Below are positions 59,980 to 64,000 of a stretch of DNA of 64,000 bases, piece by piece. Under the pieces are notes generated by a model. It was given only the letters and a program-made list of their open reading frames with translations, was not told where the DNA came from and made no database searches. The stretch is taken from assembly GCA_029776225.1 (NCBI GenBank), contig JAKOTR010000053.1:310001-374000 (forward strand), given 5' to 3'. The DNA is from Acidobacteriota bacterium (GTDB lineage Bacteria > Acidobacteriota > Terriglobia > Bryobacterales > Bryobacteraceae). Positions within the stretch are counted from its first letter, which is position 1. Every line of letters begins with the position of its first letter. The position numbers and the translations under genes were made by a program.

Positions 59980-60315
59980 GTGGAGGAACTGCCAATCGAA
60001 ATCAGCCCGCTGGAATTGAAGAGAATGCTGGAGGCGGGAGAACCCGTATCGCTCGTGGATGTCCGCGAACCGCACGAGTATGCGCGGCGCCGCATCGATG
60101 GGGCCGAACTGATTCCGCTGGGCACGATTCCCCAGGCGTTGCCGTCTCTGAAGGAGAAAGCGGAGCGAGGCCGGCTCGTCCTCTATTGCCAGCACGGAGT
60201 CCGAAGCCTGCGTGCCGCGCAATGGCTGCGGCAGCGAGGCGTCCGCCTCTGCCAGAGCATGAGCGGGGGTATAGAACAATGGTGCGCCCCGGCAGAGCCG
60301 CAACGGCAGCTATGA
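59980..60315 (+). CDS. Single-domain rhodanese-like sulfurtransferase
   Basis: 111 residues from a GTG with AAAGGAGGG a few bases upstream. Typical GlpE/PspE-sized rhodanese: L-V-D-V-R-E-P-H-E-Y near residue 25 and the active-site loop Y-C-Q-H-G-V-R-S with the persulfide cysteine (about residue 71). It moves sulfane sulfur to a thiol acceptor; the partner is unknown. Its stop overlaps the end of the small convergent membrane-protein gene. Confidence 0.9.
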   Translation: MEELPIEISPLELKRMLEAGEPVSLVDVREPHEYARRRIDGAELIPLGTIPQALPSLKEKAERGRLVLYCQHGVRSLRAAQWLRQRGVRLCQSMSGGIEQWCAPAEPQRQL

Positions 60316-60447
60316 CGGCCGGAAGCTGAACACCATGAACAGCACCAGGACGACGATGGCAAGAATCGCTGCGGCGGCTATGAATTCCAGATAGACGACG
60401 CGCTTCTCGTCATCTTCGGGCTCGTCGCGCCTGCCCAAACGCAGCAT
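60310..60447 (-). CDS. 45-residue single-pass membrane protein
   Basis: A short gene found by reading the minus strand: ATG at 60447-60445, 45 codons, TAG at 60312-60310. GGAGGAG lies 8 bases before the ATG, a strong ribosome site. The peptide begins MLRLGRRDEPEDDEKR, a charged cytoplasmic head, followed by one membrane helix (about residues 22-41; FIAAAAILAIVVLVLFMVF) and a short S-F-R-P-S end. The head/helix layout and the ribosome site together make chance unlikely. Function unknown; small proteins of this form often tune membrane complexes. Confidence 0.7.
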   Translation of the reverse strand: MLRLGRRDEPEDDEKRVVYLEFIAAAAILAIVVLVLFMVFSFRPS

Positions 60448-60492
60448 GCCGCAAACTCCTCCTGCCCTGTCTACGCCAAACCGCGTCCCAAG

Positions 60493-60978
60493 TCAAGCCT
60501 GGGCCGCCAGTTGCGGCGTAATCAGCCAGCGAAGTACGCCCCGCGGTTCGGAGCCGAACTGGTCGATATCCACCCGGGCGAGGCTGCCCTTTCTCATGTC
60601 GATCTGCGCCGCGGGCGCTCCCAGCAAGAACGCGATCGCCTGGCTCAACAGGGGTTCGTGTCCCGCCAGTAGGATTTGATTTTCCCCACTATTAGTGCGG
60701 ATGGCGTCCCAGACCTCCGCCGGCACGGCGTCCGGCCGGAGGGCGTCTGTCGTGAGGATTCGCGCGTGGGTTCCCAGGATCTCCGCCGCCAGTTCCGCCG
60801 TCTCGACGGCGCGTCGCAGGGGGCTCGCAAGGATCAGCGAGGCCCCTGCCCCGGCGGCGCGTGCCCGCAAGAGCACGTCTCCGAGCCCCCGCCTGCCCGC
60901 CGGCGTCAGCGAACGCTCCTCGTCCGGGATACGGAACGACTCCTCCGCCTCACCATGCCTAAGCAGGTAAACTTCCAT
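60493..60978 (-). CDS. sixA: Phosphohistidine phosphatase SixA-like
   Basis: 161 residues with the ATG at 60978 (GGAG 6 bases upstream); an adjacent ATG at 60981 is equivalent, and the longer frame to 61038 is unsupported. Catalytic R-H-G (7-9) and the second histidine in L-L-A-G-H-E-P-L-L, with L-I-L-A-S-P-L-R-R-A-V-E-T-A-E between, the SixA arrangement. It removes phosphate from histidine of phosphotransfer (HPt) domains or PTS proteins. Confidence 0.88.
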   Translation of the reverse strand: MEVYLLRHGEAEESFRIPDEERSLTPAGRRGLGDVLLRARAAGAGASLILASPLRRAVETAELAAEILGTHARILTTDALRPDAVPAEVWDAIRTNSGENQILLAGHEPLLSQAIAFLLGAPAAQIDMRKGSLARVDIDQFGSEPRGVLRWLITPQLAAQA

Positions 60979-61096
60979 CATTCGCTCCGCTAACGTCATT
61001 CTGGCATACTGAGAACGTTGAAACCGGCTTACTTCCAATACGGCTCTGCAAGTTTGCCGGCGCCTGCCGCCTCGTGCCGCCGGCGCGGAGGCGCCA

Positions 61097-61816
61097 TTGT
61101 TTAGCTCGCTGCGGGGAAAACAGATCGTGCTCGCCGGCGGAACGGGCGGGCTCGGGTCGGAAACCGCGCGGCTGCTGGCGGCCGAGGGCGCAACCGTCGT
61201 CGCCGGTTACTTGAACAACGCCAATGCGGCCGAGGCCCTCTCGGAAATTGCGAAAACCGTCGCGGCCGACCTGACTTCCTCGCCGGACCGCAAACGCCTT
61301 TTGGACGCCGCCCCGGACCTCTATGGACTGGTGGTGTTCACGGGCGATCCGGCGCGCGCCGCCGATCCCGCCGCCCTGGAAGGGGCCATGCGCCGTTCCT
61401 TCGAGCTGAATTTTCTCGGTCCCGTTCTACTGGCGCGGGAGGCCGCCGAGCGGATGCGAGTTTCGGGCACGCCCGGCGCCATCGTTCTGATCGGAACCAT
61501 GCAGGCGGTGGCGGTTTTTTCGGGCTCCACCGCGTACGCTTCGCAGAAGTCCGCGCTCATCTCGGCTGCCCGCGTTCTGGCGAAGGAGTGCCGGGGAGCC
61601 AACATCCGCGTCAACGTGGTCTGTCCGGGCGTAAATCGGGCGGGCATGGCCCTGGCGAGCATCGCCTCGGGCAAGTATGACCGTTATCTGAACGAAGGCG
61701 CGATCCCGCGCTTCGGCGAGGCGCTGGATGTCGCCCGCGCGGTGAGGTTTTTCCTTGAGCCGGACAATTACACTACGGGCCAAGTCCTCACGGTGGACGG
61801 CGGACTGACCCTCTGA
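61097..61816 (+). CDS. Short-chain dehydrogenase/reductase
   Basis: 239 residues from a TTG preceded by GGAGGCG. NAD(P)-binding G-G-T-G-G-L-G near residues 14-20, and the active-site Y-A-S-Q-K (Tyr/Lys) preceded by I-G-T-M-Q-A-V-A-V-F-S-G. The C-terminal G-Q-V-L-T-V-D-G-G-L-T-L is FabG-like. The N-N-A-G motif is replaced by a V-F-T-G-D-P segment and the catalytic serine position falls in the G-T-M stretch, so activity may differ from FabG. Substrate unknown. Divergent from sixA. Confidence 0.85.
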   Translation: MFSSLRGKQIVLAGGTGGLGSETARLLAAEGATVVAGYLNNANAAEALSEIAKTVAADLTSSPDRKRLLDAAPDLYGLVVFTGDPARAADPAALEGAMRRSFELNFLGPVLLAREAAERMRVSGTPGAIVLIGTMQAVAVFSGSTAYASQKSALISAARVLAKECRGANIRVNVVCPGVNRAGMALASIASGKYDRYLNEGAIPRFGEALDVARAVRFFLEPDNYTTGQVLTVDGGLTL

Positions 61817-61828
61817 AAGGTACTTCGT

Positions 61829-62986
61829 CTAGCTGCGGCCGCGCGCCGGCTGTCCCTTCTGCCGGAACGGATACACGGCCTCACGAATCGGTGTGCCGAT
61901 CACCTCAATGCGGCTAAGGTCGCGCGTGCCAACCCCGAGTTCCTCAGCCAGGCGCAGTGTGCTATCGCACTTTTCGAAGGGCGCCGTGCCGCGATCGGCC
62001 ATCGGATCGAAGCCCATCAGGGCTGTACAGACCGCGTCGGTGCACACGGGATTGAGTCCCGCGACCAGCAGCCCAGGGCTGTTCGGGTACGAACCGCGGA
62101 TCCAGGGCCCCTCGCCGCCGCCCATCGATTCTATCCCTTCCACCACCGCCAGATGAATCGGACGCGCGGCTACCAGGTCGGCTACAATCCGCGGCACGCG
62201 ATATCCGTCGTCCCGCGGCGAGTTGGGGTCGATTTCGGGATTTCCCGGCGGCTGCCAGCGGCCGCGATGGAACACTTCGCGGCCACCCTGCGGGAACTTG
62301 GTCGGCTCGCCCTGGTCTCTAGCGCCAGTGCCGTAGATCGTGCATGGCGTAATGCCGAAGCAGTTCTTCATCGAGAGAGTCACGCCCGTGGTGGCATGCT
62401 CCTTCATCTTGGCGATCGACACGAAGACGTCGGTGTCCTCGTAGCAGTGGTTCAGTTCGTACGACTTGTAGATGTAGCCACCGTGTGGAGGAAACACCCG
62501 CACATACTTCTTCCCGCTGCCCAGCCAGTTGGTGTTCTCGAATTCCACCCGCGGCGCGGCGCTAAGGAACATCGAAGGAGACCAGTTCGCCTGGAGCATT
62601 ACCTCTTCGAGCGGATCCGCGGTGGACCAGGGGCACTCGACGATGCGGATGCGCCTCGCTCCCGCTTTGCCCAGCAAGTGTGTAACGGCAGCGGTCACGC
62701 GCGGATGCGTCCAGTGCGCAAGCTCGGCCGGGCGGTAACCCAAGCGGTAGTTCACGTCTCCGGTAAGGTTGATCTTGATCGTGACCGTCTTGCCCTTCAC
62801 CAGTCTCCCCATGCCGCCGAGCTGATCGAACATGCGCTCCAGTGTGGGGAGCAGCTCGGAGCCGTAGCTCTTGCACTTGGCGACGGCAACGGGCGAAGCA
62901 GGCGCGGCTGCCCGGGCAGGCTGCTTTACCGCCAGCGCAGCGCCCAGACCGGCCAGGAGTTCTCTGCGAGTGATCTGTGTCGTCAT
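61829..62986 (-). CDS. Tat-exported DUF362-family protein
   Basis: 385 residues. Tat signal I-T-R-R-E-L-L-A-G-L-G-A-A-L-A-V. DUF362 pattern: V-T-I-K-I-N-L-T-G near residue 70, A-K-M-K-E-H-A-T-T-G-V-T-L-S-M-K-N-C-F-G near residue 195, and V-V-E-G-I-E-S-M-G-G-G-E-G-P near residue 285. Conserved cysteines and histidines suggest a metal or Fe-S site, although the usual four-cysteine ferredoxin motif is absent. Many acidobacterial and planctomycete genomes have exported versions; function unestablished. Confidence 0.85.
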   Translation of the reverse strand: MTTQITRRELLAGLGAALAVKQPARAAAPASPVAVAKCKSYGSELLPTLERMFDQLGGMGRLVKGKTVTIKINLTGDVNYRLGYRPAELAHWTHPRVTAAVTHLLGKAGARRIRIVECPWSTADPLEEVMLQANWSPSMFLSAAPRVEFENTNWLGSGKKYVRVFPPHGGYIYKSYELNHCYEDTDVFVSIAKMKEHATTGVTLSMKNCFGITPCTIYGTGARDQGEPTKFPQGGREVFHRGRWQPPGNPEIDPNSPRDDGYRVPRIVADLVAARPIHLAVVEGIESMGGGEGPWIRGSYPNSPGLLVAGLNPVCTDAVCTALMGFDPMADRGTAPFEKCDSTLRLAEELGVGTRDLSRIEVIGTPIREAVYPFRQKGQPARGRS

Positions 62987-63005
62987 GTCGATTCTCCGTG
63001 CCCCT

Positions 63006-64000
63006 CTAACTATCCAATTCTATGGCAGCATACACATTGAATGCTGGGATGTGGACTTCCATGCCGCCGTCCTCGGTCGGGAACAGCTCGAGCGGCTGCG
63101 CCGTTCCGTCCTCCAGCTTCCAGAGGCGCGCCGCGCGGAAACGCCTCGTAAATGACGCAGAAACCAGATTGTTGGACGGGCGCATCGCGTAGTTGATGAT
63201 CTGAAGCAGCGACTTTTTGCCGTCGGCCGACGCGGTGTAGTAGCAGTTGAGGGTGCCCGTGTTAAAAAATCGCACCAGGTCGTTTTTGTGGCTCATCAGC
63301 AGTTGGGCGTCGGCGGCGATCAGCCACGGATCCTGCGATTCCTCCTTGGCCACGGCGATGCGTCCCTTTCCCACTTGCCGCAGGTCATAGCGGCCGTAGA
63401 CATCGCTGCCCAGCGGAGTGCCCTTCGGCGCAGGGAAATTCGCCGGGACCATCAGCAGCCCGCCCTCGTTCACGAAGTCCAGCAGTTTCTTCATCAGGGC
63501 CGCATCGGGCGCCTGCTCGTCGGGATAAACAATCGCCTTCAGCCCTGCGAACGAGGCGGCCACGGCGCGCGACTTGATAAAAATGCGGTACGGGAGACTG
63601 CGCCGCGACGACAGGTTGAGCACCTCGCCGGCAAGGAACTCGTTCGGGCCATGGAAATCCGAGACGACACCGAGCGCGCCCAACGGCTTGTACGCGGCCC
63701 AATCCCTGTGCGCGTCGAAGAACCGCAATGCGGCCGTAATCGTCTTCCAACCGTCCATTAAGGCCGGAGTCTTTTTGGCCAGTCCGTCGCACCACTGCTT
63801 GTCAAGCGAGATGACCCACCGGGCGCCGTGGGCCTCCGCGTCTGCCACTGCAAGCTGGTAAACCGCAGCCCGTAAATTATTCGCGTCCTCCGGCGGCTCC
63901 GCGGCGACCCAGATGTCCTTGTTCTGCGCCAGCGCGCGGCACAGTTGAATCATCCAGCCGTTGGAATCGATCCACGGCGCCCCCGTCGGACCGGCTTCCT
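63006..64000 (-). CDS. Uncharacterised protein, C-terminal part (cut by right edge)
   Basis: The frame runs from the stop at 63006 and remains open to the last base, so the N-terminus lies beyond the window; an internal ATG at 63953 is not the true start. The visible 331 residues begin with G-A-P-W-I-D-S-N-G-W and contain N-L-R-A-A-V-Y-Q-L-A-V-A-D-A-E-A-H-G-A-R-W-V-I-S-L, then a segment G-G-L-L-M-V-P-A-N-F-P reminiscent of a glutamine-amidotransferase-like (beta-galactosidase trimerisation-type) domain. A C-terminal beta-domain ends I-P-A-F-N-V-Y-A-A-I. This arrangement suggests a glycoside-hydrolase-like barrel enzyme, but I cannot name the family. Confidence 0.6.
   Translation of the reverse strand, partial: EAGPTGAPWIDSNGWMIQLCRALAQNKDIWVAAEPPEDANNLRAAVYQLAVADAEAHGARWVISLDKQWCDGLAKKTPALMDGWKTITAALRFFDAHRDWAAYKPLGALGVVSDFHGPNEFLAGEVLNLSSRRSLPYRIFIKSRAVAASFAGLKAIVYPDEQAPDAALMKKLLDFVNEGGLLMVPANFPAPKGTPLGSDVYGRYDLRQVGKGRIAVAKEESQDPWLIAADAQLLMSHKNDLVRFFNTGTLNCYYTASADGKKSLLQIINYAMRPSNNLVSASFTRRFRAARLWKLEDGTAQPLELFPTEDGGMEVHIPAFNVYAAIELDS

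Overview
This 64-kb window is high-GC bacterial chromosome, densely coding, with no plasmid, phage or CRISPR signature. The gene content points to an acidobacterium of the Bryobacter/Solibacter type. The signs are a very large TonB-dependent receptor with an N-terminal carboxypeptidase-regulatory-like domain, many TPR proteins, a membrane-anchored regulator family typical of that phylum, exported ADP-ribosylglycohydrolase-fold proteins, and many twin-arginine (Tat) exported enzymes. This assignment is inferred from gene families and was not checked by any search.

Layout. 1-4.9 kb: exported TPR proteins, an IPT/TIG protein and a LolA-like secreted protein. 4.9-8.6 kb: smc, carrying an in-frame array of seven 12-bp repeats. 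8.9-18.2 kb: a DUF5343 protein, a Tat-exported DHDPS-fold protein, the MsrPQ methionine sulfoxide repair pair, YihY, a GAF-ANTAR regulator, an operon of fabG, a cyclase-family hydrolase and a glycosyltransferase, then ubiD and tRNA-His(GTG). 18.2-18.4 kb: a decayed end of an ISL3-type insertion sequence beside the tRNA.

18.6-33.9 kb is the most coherent accessory region. A TonB-dependent receptor is divergent from an operon of an exported ADP-ribosylglycohydrolase-fold protein, ribokinase and a GRP/DMT-type permease. A LacI regulator follows. It is divergent from a six-gene operon: a second ADP-ribosylglycohydrolase-fold protein, split transketolase, a TIM-barrel sugar (phosphate) isomerase/epimerase, an MFS transporter and an RpiB-type isomerase. 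A GntR/FCD regulator closes the region. Read together, these genes suggest uptake of a ribosyl-containing compound, release of the pentose, phosphorylation and entry into the pentose phosphate pathway. A tandem heptamer GAGGTAN lies upstream of both the second operon and the GntR gene. Sigma70-like promoters are visible for five transcription units here.

34.2-46.1 kb: an acidobacterial membrane-anchored regulator, a Tat-exported protein of unknown function, then an overlapping operon (gluconate-2-dehydrogenase subunit 3-like lipoprotein, GMC flavoprotein, nine-heme cytochrome c, DUF2911 protein) that looks like a periplasmic sugar/alcohol dehydrogenase with an unusually heme-rich electron acceptor. 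A GH3 glycosidase with PA14 insert, an ATP/ADP-translocase-like protein and a Tat-exported aldo/keto reductase follow.

46.1-64 kb: a PAP2 phosphatase, the complete seven-gene mrpABCDEFG Na+/H+ antiporter operon, an alginate-export-type outer-membrane porin, a histidine phosphatase, an APH-like phosphotransferase, an MFS transporter, an ECF sigma / anti-sigma / HEAT-repeat operon, a rhodanese, a 45-residue membrane protein too short for usual gene finders, SixA, an SDR, a Tat-exported DUF362 protein and an incomplete gene at the right edge.
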